In this document: positions 11,930-24,210 of the stretch, in pieces
Position numbering within the stretch: the first letter of the stretch is position 1
How the letters are laid out: each line of letters opens with the position of its first letter
Source: Cordilura impudica
Lineage: Eukaryota > Arthropoda > Insecta > Diptera > Scathophagidae
NCBI GenBank assembly: GCA_963682025.1
Contig: OY821517.1
Span: 107,374,972-107,438,971, forward strand
Length of the DNA stretch: 64,000 bases
Direction: 5' to 3'
The notes under the pieces: generated by a model
The model's input: the letters and a program-made list of their open reading frames with translations, nothing else
What the model was told of the DNA's origin: nothing
The model's database searches: none
Program-made: the position numbers and the translations under genes

Positions 11930-12990
11930 GTAATTCATTTTCTGTTTGTTTATTTGTTTGCTTGACCGCTATACAAATTTTTATTTTTCAACGGTTTTTT
12001 TTAAATTTGGAACGCACAATCTCTGAATTCCAGAGAAGGTCGCCGTTTATTTAATAACGATTTTCATCGTACGAATTATGGGGTTAATGAACCAATTATA
12101 AGATGCTTAAAGCTTTGTAACAGTTTCTCAATCCTTTTAAATTTCAGCTCAGATAAAAATAATTTTAAGTTGAACTTATTTAAGGTTTTCAATTAATTCA
12201 TATTGTAAGTTTTTTTAAACTAAAAGAATATTAATTATTGTATAACATTATTATTACATTGTTACAGTCTGTAAGATGTAAAGTAGACTAAATAAATAAA
12301 TAAATAAATACGAATCTTGCCGGACACGCCTACATTTACGCCCACTTTTTGTATACAATTCTTTTTCTGTTTTTTGGTATATTTGTTCACTATACAAATT
12401 TTTAAACACAATCTCTGCACCCCACGGAAGGTTGCCACATGATTTTTTGCGGCCACTTTTTTCAAAATTCATTTTGTATTTTTTGGTATATTTGTTCGCT
12501 TTAGAAATTTTTATTTTTTAAGGGATGTCTCTGTAAAGGTCATCATATGATTCTTGCTGGCCACGCCTATGTTTGCGCCCATTTCTATGTATATAAAACT
12601 ATTTCATTCCTTTCATTTGTTTCTTTGTTTGACTGGTGTAGAAACTTTTATTTTTCAACAGCTTTCTCTCAAATTTGGTACACGTGTTCTCTGTACTCCA
12701 GCAAAGGTCGCATTATATATCTTTCTGGCTACACCTACCTTTACGCCCACTTTCTTATAAAATTCATTTTCTTTTTTTTTTTTATATTTGTTCGCTATAC
12801 TAATTTTTATTTTTCAACGGATTTCTCCGAAATTTAGTAGATACTCTAGGGAAGGTCGCCATACGATTTGTACGAGCCACCCCTACTTTTAGGCCCACTT
12901 TTCATACAACATTCATTATCTGTTGTTTGGTATATTTGGTATATTTCGCATTACAAATTTGCATTTTTCAACGGATTTCTCTGAAATTTG
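11930..12990. repeat. Tandem ~170-bp repeats with Helitron-like start
   Basis: About six diverged units share the phrases TTTCTGTTTGTTTG, GCTATACAAATTTTTATTTT, CAACGGATTTCTCTGAAATT, TGGTACACACGATCTCTG and GCCACGCCTACTTTTACGCC. The same unit occurs at 38655-39090. Short open frames here are by-products of the repeats. The (TTTG)n-rich start resembles Helitron 5' regions, but no Helitron 3' hairpin was found. Confidence 0.65.
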
Positions 12991-12999
12991 GCACACACG

Positions 13000-14060
13000 G
13001 GTCTAACTTCACGATGAACGAATTCCCCAAATTTTAAAAAAAGTTCCCCAAAATAAATGAACAAATTCCCCATTTTTCTTTTTTTTAAAAACGAAATAAA
13101 AAAATTAACTTACTCCCCAAATTCATTCCTAAATTTTTACATATTTTTATTTAATGAATTTTGCTATATATTTATTTAAGTGAAAATTTGCATACTGCTC
13201 TCAATTCTGTCCTGAAATAAACGCATTTAAAATCTGTATTCTTTTCAATGGCATCATTTCGGTACACGGAATGATATGGCTGTAAAACGCGCGGACGCGG
13301 CCACAAGGGAATATGAAACTCCTGAAACGACTCAACAACGTCTTCAGTCCCAACGGATAAGACAAGCTGAGTCCAGGGAATCTGAAACTCCTGAAACGAC
13401 TCAACAATGTCTTGAGGCCCAACCGATAAGACAAGCTAACTCAGGGAATGTGAAACTCCTGAAACGAGACAACAACTTCTTGGGGACCAACGGAAAAGAC
13501 AAGCTGACCCCAGGGAATGTGAAACTCTTTAATCGACTATTATATCCCTACTAGAAAACTGTTTTCCTCATAGACAAATATATGTCGCCTCCTCCAGAGT
13601 TGGGAGCCAGTACAATCTTTTCGTGTATGCACCAGACGTCGGTGGTATGCCAAAAGGTGCTACATCCAAAATTCATAATATTAGAGTTATTAGTATATTA
13701 ATGTTTCACAAACCATTCTGTGTTCTGCCAAAATTTTAGCCAAGTATTTCAAAATAATTTGAATTTTAGCTAGCCGTTTCAATAGTATTTTGCAATTTTC
13801 TCAAAATGAGCAAAATATATATAGAACTTTCTGGCATAGCGGCGACGCAGAATGAGAAACCAGAAATGTTGAAATAAAAAATGAATTTACTACCGAAAAA
13901 CGTAATCATTGGGGAATTTTTTCATCATGAACATACTAATTTTTAGGAGAATGTACATTTTTTTAGCGGAATTTGTTCTTTGGGGACTAAGTACTGTGTG
14001 CCTGGTAAGCATAGCGGACAATTTTTCAGGTCGAAGGCCTTTGGATCCCGGACAAGACCG
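13000..14060 (+). mobile_element. MITE-like repeat interrupted by internally deleted Helitron, copy 1
   Basis: 13010-13275 and 13860-14060 match two halves of the repeat at 43731-44160 (phrases AACAAATTCCCCA, CATCATTTCGGTACA, GGGGACTAAGTACT, GAAGGCCTTTGGATCCCGG). Between the halves lies Helitron-derived coding sequence (13276-13730). The left terminus is eroded. In the second locus the Helitron part lies just upstream of the repeat instead of within it. Confidence 0.5.
13276..13730 (+). pseudogene. Helitron protein remnant: repeat domain joined to helicase C-terminus
   Basis: From 13276 the frame reads RADAATREYETPETTQQRLQ and then two 69-bp (23-residue) repeats around ETPETTQQ...IRQA, a type of charged repeat seen in N-terminal parts of arthropod Helitron proteins. 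Some 100 bp later, in another frame, HRQIYVASSRVGSQYNLFVY (about 13574-13633) matches the conserved helicase C-terminal block (SHGQLYVACSRV type). The Rep and most helicase domains are absent, so this is an internally deleted relic with at least one frameshift. Confidence 0.6.
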
Positions 14061-17000
14061 GGTAAAAATAGCTAGTATTTTATAAATAAAATTTTTTTCC
14101 ATCAGTTCTACTTTTCCTGTAGCAGGAGTATCTTTCCAATAGAATTCATTTTTGCCCATACTCTCTTATATTGCTGATTCCTTCAAAGGGTTAAAAAAAA
14201 CTTTTGTTGCCGATTTTTTTTTTTTTTTTTTGCCTCAACACTAAGGTGGCATCACGTTCAAAGCTCTCGCGTACGCATACAAAATAATATTATATTATAT
14301 GGCATGGAAAGAAATGACTGAATGAATGAATGAGCGGATACCTCAAAACCAAGAATAAAAAAAAAATAGAAATGGGTATGGATGATGTGAAAAACAGGAA
14401 TTGTAATGATGTCGTCGACTACTTTGCAAAAAATAGAATAAAATATAACAGTTCAGAATGTACATAAAATGGAAATACATAAATTTTACAACGATTTAAA
14501 AACCGCATTTTATAATTGAATCACGTACATTTTCGAATGACACTTTGTGTGCTATTCTAAAAGTTTTTTGTTTCATTTTTTTTTTTTTTTTTTGCAAACG
14601 CAGACATACATTTTCTTTTATTCTTGTATTGGTCCCCACAGAATAACGTTTTGTGTTTGTGTGAAATTTTCTTGAAAATGTGTGTTAGAATTTTAAGTAA
14701 TTTTATTCCTAAATATTATTTAAAATACTTTGTTACGATAAATTATTATTATTTTTTTTTCTTGTTAATATTATGCAGTTTGATATACATATAAATCCTA
14801 TGCAAAAAAATTTAATTTATCTTTTTGGATATTTGAAAAGTGGCACTTGAAAACATATCTATTTAATAAAGTTGGATGTAGACTTTAACTTTTTAGCTAT
14901 GCATAGCTATGAATATACAGATTTTTGGTATTTAGTTACTAGTTACAGACAAACTAATTTATGTTAAAATTTAATAAATAAATCTTCGTTTTACTTCTAT
15001 CGAAAAAGAAAATAGAGAAACAGACTCACCGACTGGTGAATTATTGAAAAAAAAAATGGATTTTATACAGGGTTTTTTTAGTAACTCTATTTACGTTAAA
15101 CCTTATAAACCTCATTGCTTTCTTAATACAGCCATGTCATCTTTATGGGTGGCTCGGTGACAGTAGAAGATATGGCGCTCAAACTATGATAATAAAAAAA
15201 TAGAAGCGAGTTGGAAATTATTATTATTATATTGTTATTATTAGTTAATAGATTTTTCAAGTTTAATACATACATTCCGTAATTTGGCGTAATAAAAATA
15301 TTGTGTACTAGTTTTTTTTATAATTTTTATTTTTTGATTAAGTTGAGAATTGTTTATTATATGGTAAAAAAAAATACTTTTACAAATAAATAGATGGTTA
15401 TATTCGTAATAGGGAAACTGTATACTAAATTCATTCATTATTATTTTTCCATATGTTGAAGATAATTTCATATTTTATGTTGTGAGTAGAAATTAACCCA
15501 TTTTCGGCCGCTATTCGCACCTGCGTACAAAAAACTAACTGATTTTGAGCAGTAAATTCTTTTGCATTAGGTGTCATGTGTAGAAAATTTTTGAATCAAT
15601 TAATAATAAATATGATAGAATGATAATAAAATATATTATCAAAAATATTAAACTGCATTACCTTCATTACAATATGGCAATGCTGTGATATATGGCACTG
15701 CTACGATATATGAATAATGGGAAAAGAAATAAACCAAAACTTATGTAATAGTTAAAAAAATTGTCTAGAAAAATCAGACAAATCGTTTGGGTAAATCTGT
15801 CAACTAATGATTTCGTTCTTTTTGACTCTGAACGACAACCATCGAGGAAGGGATTTATCAAAGCTGAAAAGGATCGTAAAAAAACTAAGTTTGGAGCGGA
15901 AACCAAAATATGTGTACAGGGTGGGGTTTTACGCCATCGGCTAAGGCTAACTTGGAAATAACCAGATAAAAAAGATAAGTTGTTTTAAATAAGTTTGATG
16001 ATAAAATATTTTAAATTGACCCATAACCATTTCCCATTTTGTTCAATATGTGTGATATTCGACCTTTTTGTTGTAATTTTAATATAAATAATTATTTAAG
16101 CTCAAGGTCTGTGTCTTTATAATTTTTTTATTTGTTAAAAAAATATTTTCCAATATTTCGCCACCCACTGGATAGCATCATCAGGGATAATGAGGAACAA
16201 TAATAAAAAACACGTCACAAACGGTTTTACATTCAATATTTTACATTTGTGTAAAAATATTTATAGCCCTCTAAATAGGAGAAAAAAGACTGTCAGGTTT
16301 CTAACTTTGAGCTCAAGGGTAGTTTTTTTATTAAATAACTTTTTGGTTATGACAAAATGACAACTTTTTGGTTATGTCAAAATGACAAGTGGTTAGTGCG
16401 AAATTGATTCGTGAAAATTCTAAGCTATTTTAAATGAAAGCTTCTTTTAAGACAACGAAAATCCAGCCTATGCAATAAAAATTTCCAACTCACCGTTTTG
16501 GTTCCCTTCCTCTTTAAATTTTTTATAAATTTCTACCATTATCGTAAAGCTGCCCCATTTTCGACTGGAGCGCCATTTTGCTCAGACCTAAAAAGGAAAC
16601 AGAATTTAAATAAGTTACAGTATACAAGAATATTTATATTTTAAGAATATATATTAAAATCAAAGAGTAATTAAAACCTGCACTCCACCTGAATTTTTCG
16701 GAGTGTATTAATGATGATAATTTCAAATTAACTTTATTGTAACTAATTTAATTCAAAAGCTAAAAATGTCATATAACATAAATGCTATAATTTAATGTAC
16801 ACATTTTCCTTGTTATACACCAATTTGTTAGAATAAAAACAAAATTTTAAAATTAATGTATAATACTATTTTAAAACCGTTAACCGTTATACAGTTCCTT
16901 CCGTTCCTTCGGAATTTTTATAATAAAACAAAGAAATTTAAAACTGATTTTTCAAGATATTCTTTTATTAAAATAATGAGTACGTAAAGGTTACAACGTG

Positions 17001-17455
17001 CCATAGTAGGGTAGGGATTAAATGACTGGAGCCGTTTTTGGGACAATTCTAAAACTAAGGTCCTGGATTGTCATGGTGAGATCGGAAAGATTTCGAGTGG
17101 GAGGGCAGACTATGCTGACAAAACCATCTGGTCAACAACTATGATATAAGTCAATGACATCGACAGTGAGTAGTGAGTGGCATTTGTGTTTTTCTATTAT
17201 TTTTATTATGTTATATAATTTCGTGTACTTCGTTCCCCAAACATTTTTTTTTTAACAAATTAGACTGGTGTGCGACAGTACGTATGGTACTGTTATATAT
17301 TGATATATAATGCAGAAACATTGTATATATTCTTAGTTTGAATAAAATACACAAAAAAATGCTTATTAATAATCCAATATTTACGTTATTCACAATTTTT
17401 GGTATACCACCTTTTTGAGATGTTTTTTTATTTTACTCTTCAGATATATACATTG
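14061..17455. other. AT-rich stretch, no recognised element
   Basis: It contains poly-T runs (about 14217-14231 and 14575-14594), short A/T microsatellites and a 66-codon open frame at 15761-15961 that I do not recognise. There are no terminal repeats, Helitron ends or protein similarity that I can support. Confidence 0.45.
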
Positions 17456-17459
17456 TACA

Positions 17460-17965
17460 AGATAAATAAAACTATGTTATTTATTTGAGTACTTGACTTC
17501 AACTGTCCTCTTTATTCAATTCATTTTACTTTTATAACAAAAGGGTTATTCATTGCAATTTGGTTAATATAATTTTATTTACATATAAATACTACAAAAC
17601 AAAACGGCCAACATAGTGTCAGCAATTTTGGTGCAAATAACTTTAAACACACAGATACTTAATTTAATACAATTACCAATGAAACGAAATTATTTTTTTT
17701 GTCTTTAAATTAAGAAAATTGACCGGATACACAAATGTTTCACAATAGCATTATAGACTGATAAACATGCAGACATATCGTCAGCATGTTTGACATGGTG
17801 AGAAAATGTTTTTAACTCGTGCAATACCAATTTCCTGAGTTCTCGGAAATAAGTAGAAACCAAAATACAAAGCAATAAGCGTGTAAAGAATTTGGGTATT
17901 GTTACCTGTAGGAATTGCAATGTGGGCATTGCAAGAAATTATGATTAATATTTGTGTCGTTAACT
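17460..17965 (-). repeat. 3' LTR of the errantivirus (506 bp)
   Basis: In element sense it starts AGTTAACGACACAAA and ends TTTATTTATCT. It is 16 bp longer than the other LTR because of an extra TTTTACTTTTATAACA near 17525. Apart from that I see two substitutions (GGTTAAT/TGTTAAT and one C/T in the T run). Each LTR contains the same 74-codon open frame, which is LTR sequence and not a gene. Confidence 0.95.
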
Positions 17966-17984
17966 CTTCCCCCTTTAAATTCCA
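17966..17984 (-). promoter_or_regulatory. Polypurine tract
   Basis: On the minus strand AATTTAAAGGGGGAAG lies directly before the 3' LTR start AGTTAAC. This is the usual plus-strand primer site of LTR retrotransposons and fixes the LTR boundary and the element orientation. Confidence 0.9.
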
Positions 17985-19439
17985 ACTTCCACGTTGGATT
18001 GATCGTGGCTTTGAGTTTCGACAGAATGGACATGTAGTGTTTCTATCTTTAATGTTTCTCTTCTAGTCAACATTCTTTTAATTATTATAAAAATCAACAC
18101 CAAAATTATGAGTCCGGGGAAAGTAAGACTGGTAAAAAATACAGTCTTATTTCTTCGGGTCAGATCACGGATCTCATCTAAGTTATTTAAGTGTAGGTCC
18201 TTCAACATCTTCAAAGATAATACTTCCTCATATGAAGCTATTTCATTAGGGGATTGGACTATAGCTGGCAGTGGCCGAGCCATAATTTCTTCTTTGCTAA
18301 AGTAAACCTTGTCACCAATGGTTATGGTGGAATTATTGAATTTTACCAAGAATGTTCCATTGAGTGAGATTTCTTCTTTATCCATTAAAATTTTACCCTT
18401 ATAACCATTTAGTAGCAGTAAGCCAGGCATGACCTCTTCAATTAAAGGCAAATGGTGATGGTTCATTGTCGGACAGACGGACGGCATTCCTGCTAAAAGT
18501 TTTGGTAAGCACTTTGTATCTGTTATGTTGTCAACATTTTCTCTTTTGCACAATGTCATTTGATTTATTTTCTTACAGTTATTCTTTATCTTAAACACAG
18601 AATCTTTACATAAAATAAAATTTTCGTCTCTTAAATTTATTACAAAGTTTTCCTTTCTTACAGGTCTTATAAATACATTTTTACAAATCGTATTCTCTGT
18701 TTTTGGCAGATTTAGAATAAAGATTAGCGTAGTTTCACTAGATCCTCTCCAAACTCTAAGGCTTCAATTATATTTATGTAAGGCAAACTCTGATTTGTAA
18801 AAAAATTCTTTACGGTTGTCAGTTCGGACGTGGATAATATAAATGAATTTACGATTCCGCCCTTAGCCCATTGGATTGCATAATTGATATTAACCAATTC
18901 CTAATGAACGATTTTTAATTTCCGTTCAACGTCTCTAATTATCTGTGTCCTTAGCGAGTCCGCCGTATGTAGGGAATTAAGTATCTTGTTGGTCATATTT
19001 GTTATCAGCTGTAGTCTTTCTTCGATAGCCCTGTTAATTACTATTTGGTCCTGGTTATTTGTCAACAATTTTCTTGTTTGGTCAGACAAAATCTGGAAGT
19101 CCTCATGGTCAGGTGTTCCTGCAATCCACTTCCAAGCAATACCCAAAGCATCTATGGATCTTGTCGAACGTGTAGGTCTCAAACCATCAAGAATCTTTCT
19201 AGATAAGTTTATCTCATGTAAGAGGAAAATATAACTAATGTCCTTTCTCGTAATATCCTTTTTAATGGTATCCTCGAGCGTTGTGAGTATCTCATTGTAT
19301 TGTTCCAAGTCAATTACATGTAATATTCTAAATGTTAAAATAACCATTTTCGTCTGTCCAGTCTCAGTGGCCACAATTTGTGAATTTGAATAATCCAGAA
19401 TTTGAGTCTCAGGTCTAGCCAATGCTATTAAAATTCTGA
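17975..19439 (-). pseudogene. env: env-like gene of the errantivirus, broken
   Basis: The 5' part (from about 19439 to a TAG at 18903-18901) contains a basic cleavage-type site RPTRSTRS followed by a hydrophobic stretch with GIAWKWIAGTP, as known for fusion-peptide regions of insect errantivirus envelope proteins. The 3' part (18598-17975, 207 codons) is in another frame and has a membrane anchor at residues ~153-174 and a short basic cytoplasmic tail. So there is one in-frame stop and at least one frame change between about 18900 and 18600. No ATG opens the 5' part; expression would need a spliced transcript. The product would be a virion envelope glycoprotein; this copy is defective. Confidence 0.85.
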
Positions 19440-19453
19440 AAAGATAAATTTTT
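19439..19453 (-). promoter_or_regulatory. Candidate env splice acceptor
   Basis: Minus-strand TTTATCTTTTCAG followed by AATTTT lies directly after the pol stop codon (19454-19452), where the env frame begins without its own ATG. Errantivirus env is known to be made from a spliced RNA; that this site is used here is inference. Confidence 0.5.
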
Positions 19454-22400
19454 ACTTCCTGATTAGATTCTTATGGACTATTCTCTTTGTCTTAGTCAAA
19501 ATCGTTCCTCCTCTATCTTCATCTACTATTTCCCGTTTATACCTAGGAGTCAACTTGTTTCCAAGTCTTCTGTTGCCCTTTACAAAAATTACGTCTCCCT
19601 CTTTCAACTTTCCTATATTCGTTCTCTTTTTGTTATGATATTCTTTGTCCCTTTCCTGCTTCTCAGTAATTCTCTTTATATTCAGAAGACGGTCTCGTTC
19701 GAGTGCTTTTGGATCATCTGAAGCGTTTCTTCCAAAGAACAAATCTATTGGACTTCTATTTGTTGTCGAGTGGATGGAGTGATTATATCTATTAACCGAA
19801 TTGATCAGCAGGTCCTCAAAACGACTATGCATTTTCTCCGCATTAGAACACCTCATAATCTCCGTTAATGTCGAATGAAATCGTTCTACTTGACCGTTTA
19901 CAGTACTCGTATACGGTGGTGTTCTATAGATCTTTATCCCCAACTGATCTTCTAACATAAAAGTGATAGGTGAAGAGTTCAAGGATTTTTCATTGTCGAT
20001 CACGATGTTCTCGGGTGTTCCGAATGAGATTAATAGATCCTGTAGTGGTTCCCTTATGTCTTCTGTTGCTCTAGATTTTACAATCCTGACTTGGGCATAT
20101 TTAGAGAATTTATCTATGGCCGTAAGTATTACCCTATTGTTTGTATGGTAAAGATCCAAGTGAATAAACTGTCCAGGGTATTGCGGTATAGGGGTATTAC
20201 CTAAAACTAATTTGTTTGGGTGACGTTCGTATTTATTCTCAAGACAAATTCGACATTGCTTCACAATTTTCGTGATCTTTGACTGCATGTGTGGAAAATA
20301 GAATCTTTCGAGAAGTTGTAGTTTATTTTCTTTAGCATTTCTATGTGCACGTCTGTGTTCGTTAATTATTTCCGTCTCTTGTTCCGTGTCTGTCAACTAG
20401 TCTCGTACCATTAGTCTCGTATACCTGACCCTATAGCCACTAAAATTTGACGAATAAATTTCCTGTATTTTCCCCAAGATCCTGTCCTCGGTCAGTATCG
20501 CATTAGTCACGGATGGGTTCAGATATTTTTTTAATATTGTCACCAATTTTTCTTCGTCCAGGTTCATGTCCGCAATCGTGTGTCTGTGATAAGTTGGAAA
20601 TACAATTTCGAATTTGTAGGACTGTGACTTTCCTGTCGAGATTATTAGCTGGTTTTTAAAAACGTTTATTGGTGCGTCCGTGAAAGGGATCAGATTCTGT
20701 GATGAACTATCGTCACTGTGCCGAGTAGCCGTCATTGAGTTCAGTTCGGAAATCTGTGGAGGTCTAGACAGTTCGTCTGCGACCACATTAGTACTACCAG
20801 GTTTGTACTTTATCTCATAATTGTATTCCTCAAGAATGGCTTTCCATCTCCTCAACTTACTGTTCGTGTTCTTATTCCCCAGTGCGTACGTCAAAGGTTG
20901 ATGATCCGTAAGTATTTTTACAGCCACCGATCCATACAGATAGCTTCTTAACGCTTTGAGAGCCCACACTATTGCAAGCATCTCTTTCTCATTTGTCGCG
21001 TAGTGCTCCTCGGTCCTGCTAAGCGTCCTTGAAATAAAAATTATTGGTCTACCGTCCTGTTCCAAAACAGCGCCAAGCGCATAACTTGAGGCGTCAGTAG
21101 TTAGCTGAAATTCTTTTCGAAAGTCTGGAAAGGCTAGCAGTACGTCGCTGGAGGTGAGAGAGTTTTTTACCTTACTAAAAGCCTCTAGAGCATCCTTGTT
21201 CAGGGATATCGGTATTTTCGATGACATAGATTTGGACATACGTCCCTCCTCACCCCTTAAAAGGATGGTCAGGGGTTTTGCGATTTTTGCATAATCCCGA
21301 ATAAAGCGCCTGTAGAACCCTGATAGTCCTAAAAATGACCTGAGTTCTTTGATTGTTTTTGGAGGTTCCAGATTTTGAATAGCTTGGACCTTTGCTGGAT
21401 TGGTTTTTATTCCCTCCGTGGATACAATAAAACCTAAATATTCCACAGCCTGTTTCAGAAACTCACACTTGTCCAATTGCACCTTCATGTTGGCTTGTTC
21501 AAGTGTTCTAAAGATAGTCCTGAGATTATCGAAATGGGACTTTTCGTCCTGTCCAAAAATGATTATATCATCAATATACACGTAACAAATTTTACCAATG
21601 TGTTCTCTAAGTATGTCGTCCAAAGTCCTTTGAAATATAGCTGGGGCATTTTTCAACCAAAAGGTAGGCGGGTAAATTCATATTTTCCATTATTGATGGA
21701 AAATGCTGTCTTTTCAATGTCCTTTTCTCTGAGTGGAATCTGATGAAAACCACTTTTCAGATCTAGGACAGAAAACCATTTATTCTTTCCTAGTTGTGAA
21801 AGAACCTCATTAATTTCTGGTATGGGATATTTATCGGGAATTGTTGCAGTATTGAGCTTTCTATAATCTATTACCATTCTATATTTTCTTTCATTCGAAG
21901 CATCTAATTGTTTTGGGACAATTAACACGGGAGAATTATAAGGCGACCTCGAGGGTCTTATGATCCCATGAACAAGTAATACCCTGACCTGTTTTTCGAC
22001 TTCATCCTTCATCGACATTGGGTAAGGGTAGCTCCTGGAATATATTGGATCGTCTGTCATCGTTCTGATTTCGGCCTTCATAGTCGTTGTAAATGTCAGT
22101 TTCTCATTTGGTTCTGAAAAGAGTGTCGTATATTCGTCGCATAATTGGCTCAATTCTTGTATTTGTTCGTTGGTCATATGATTCGTTCTTAGTTGTAAAT
22201 TGTTCACAGACTGGCACTTTTCCTGTTTTATGACTACTTTAATTGTGTTATTAATTATCATATAATTTCGAGCGGTAAAAATGATGGCATTCAATTTTTT
22301 CAAACTGTCGTTACCCAGAATGCCATGAAAAGATGTCAATGTAGGCAATAAAAAAAATTTTAAATTTTCCGATCGTAATCCGAAAAGGTTAATAAACGTA

Positions 22401-22582
22401 TGATGAGTTACTGTCACCTTTCCGCCAACGGAGTTAGCTTGAAAGACGTCTTTGTTAAGAAGAGGGTTTCTAACCAATGAAGGTTGAATATAATTTCTGT
22501 TGGATCCCGTGTCTATTAGGAATCTCAATATTTGTCCATTATTTGCTCTATATTGGAAATAGGGTAACGTTGAGTTATCTAA
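19452..22582 (-). pseudogene. pol: pol of the errantivirus (PR-RT-RNase H-integrase), broken
   Basis: Protease: FLIDTGSN near 22520. Reverse transcriptase: MVIDYRKLN and the active-site block YVYIDDIIIFG (about 21585). RNase H: LTTDASSYALGAVLEQDG and ILTDHQPLTYAL. Integrase: an HHCC finger ending CRIC, then IHLDLYH, IVIDNEKS and NGQVERFHS carrying the D,D,E residues. Breaks: a one-base loss near 21655 after RLPFG, and an in-frame TAG at 20399-20397 between RNase H and integrase. The frame opens at about 22582, just after the gag stop and in another frame, without an ATG and without a visible overlap, so the normal gag-pol link is also unclear in this copy. Confidence 0.93.
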
Positions 22583-22586
22583 TTAT

Positions 22587-23987
22587 CTAATCTAAAAAAT
22601 GAATATCGAAAAATTCGGTACATTCATCCTGCGCCGTATTCCCCATTGAAAGGTATTCGTCCACATATTCATCTAAGTCTTGTAGTTCTTCGCCCTCTTG
22701 TTGAGATTCCTGGATCTCTGAATCAGCATCACTGATCGAAATTCCATTATTCGTGGTGCCGTCCTCACTATTCTTTATGTGATTTATTCTCTGCAATTTA
22801 CCAGGCCGGTGAATCTGGGATGAATTTGGTGGGGGTCTTATCCCCGAAAATCTGTTATTAGGGTTGGGACGATTCATATAATTTACCATTCTCGATCGCA
22901 TAGATTGGTCTATCTCCATTGGGATTGGAGGTTTTGGTTCGGTAGGTCTGGGTGGTGGTAAGGTAGATCTTGGTTGATATGGAGCTTGGTTCTGATTCGT
23001 ATATGGATTTATTTGTCCATTATTGTTCGTAGGTGTCATTGTGCGGTAAGGTTGTGGCAATTGCCGATGCATATTTGTATTAGGGAAAAATGCCATATTA
23101 GGCATCCTAGAATACTGTGTCAGTTGTGGATAAAATGTATGTCCAGGATTTCCCCGTACGCGTTGGGTATTAGTATGGGGAATTTTTGCGGTATTGTTCG
23201 CGTATTGTGTTCTAAACTGTTGATTCTCCAGTTTAAGGCATAAATGAAGGGCCTCGTGTAAGTCCGACGGCTCTCACATTCCGAGCAGTCTTGGTAAGTC
23301 TCCTCTGAGACCCCGAATAAAGGTGTCCAGTGCCTTATTGCGGTAAGTTTTCGTCAGTAGATGTATGGATGCCTCTGTCTCGTCCATGTAAGCTATTTTA
23401 TTCAGGATTAAAGACAAATGGGCATATACCTCTTTATAGAATTATTGAATCGATTTGTTACCTTGTGCCAATGAGGACATTTGGTATTCCAGTGTGCCCA
23501 GATCCCGCTTATCTGCGTAATGCATAGTCAAACATTTTAAAATACACTCCCAATTTAATGGAGTGTTATACGACTCTAATGCGATGTCCGCATTTCCCGT
23601 TATCTTATTTCGAATAACATTTAATATTCCAAAATATTTTGGAGAACCCCTAAGTGGCTCGTAGATTTTCAGAACCCTTTCAATGCTTTTTTTCCATGAA
23701 CCGAATTCAGTCGGGTTTCCAGAAAAATCCCTCAAACACTTAACGATATCTGGAATTTTGTCTAAGTCAGATAAGTTCCCTCGGTCTGTGTCTATTCCCT
23801 GGTCAACAAATATTTGTTCTCTATTTCTACTATTTTCCTCCTCCGCATACGCCCTACGCACCAGATTTATTATCTGTGCCTCTAATTCTGGAGACAAATT
23901 TAGCGGAAGTGGTGGGATTGGTTGCTGGACGTTTGGTGGGGGTTGGCCTAATACTGGGGGTCTAATTAAATTATTTTGATTGGCCAT
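22587..23987 (-). pseudogene. gag: gag of the errantivirus, two in-frame stops
   Basis: ATG at 23987 (MANQNNLIRPPVLGQPPP) with a proline-rich N-terminus and a helical capsid-like middle (FGSWKKSIERVLKIYEPLRG). After two stops in the same frame, TAA at 23444-23442 and TGA at 23276-23274, it ends in a proline/asparagine-rich part and an acidic C-terminus at 22587. The length of 467 codons fits gypsy-group Gag proteins, which commonly lack CCHC knuckles; none is visible here. It is the structural protein of the particle, but this copy cannot make it in full. Confidence 0.85.
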
Positions 23988-24009
23988 CTTTGTCGTTCAA
24001 ACTATATTT

Positions 24010-24210
24010 TTACAAAAAGTATTCCCGATTCTGTCTTCTTTGGCGTAAATGATACAACCAGTGCCTACGCTCTCTTGTCAGAAGTACTTTCCTCTTATTT
24101 AATGTTCTTGTCGCGTCGTATTCTACTCCTGAATCTGAGCTAGTTATCCAAATATAGGTTTCCGTGCTCGAACCGCCGGAAAAATAGTCGCTACTCTCGA
24201 TGTCTGACAT
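24010..24210 (-). CDS. Small leader open frame upstream of gag (66 codons)
   Basis: It begins with a true ATG (MSDIESSDYFSGGSSTE) and ends 22 bp before the gag ATG, in a different frame. The N-terminal half is acidic and serine-rich; the C-terminal half is basic (RERRHWLYHLRQRRQ). I do not recognise it. It could be an upstream regulatory frame or chance; it has no visible relation to known errantivirus genes. Confidence 0.35.
   Translation of the reverse strand: MSDIESSDYFSGGSSTETYIWITSSDSGVEYDATRTLNKRKVLLTRERRHWLYHLRQRRQNREYFL

Noticed and set aside
12254..12837. Overlapping frames of 67-96 codons at 12.2-12.8 kb
   Set aside because: They lie in the ~170-bp tandem repeats and change frame between units.
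15761..15961. 66-codon frame with basic composition
   Set aside because: No start context, partner or similarity that I recognise; it is within chance expectation for this length of sequence.
17705..17929. 74-codon frame inside each LTR of the errantivirus (also 25376-25600)
   Set aside because: It is the same frame in both LTRs because the LTRs are duplicates; nothing suggests a protein.
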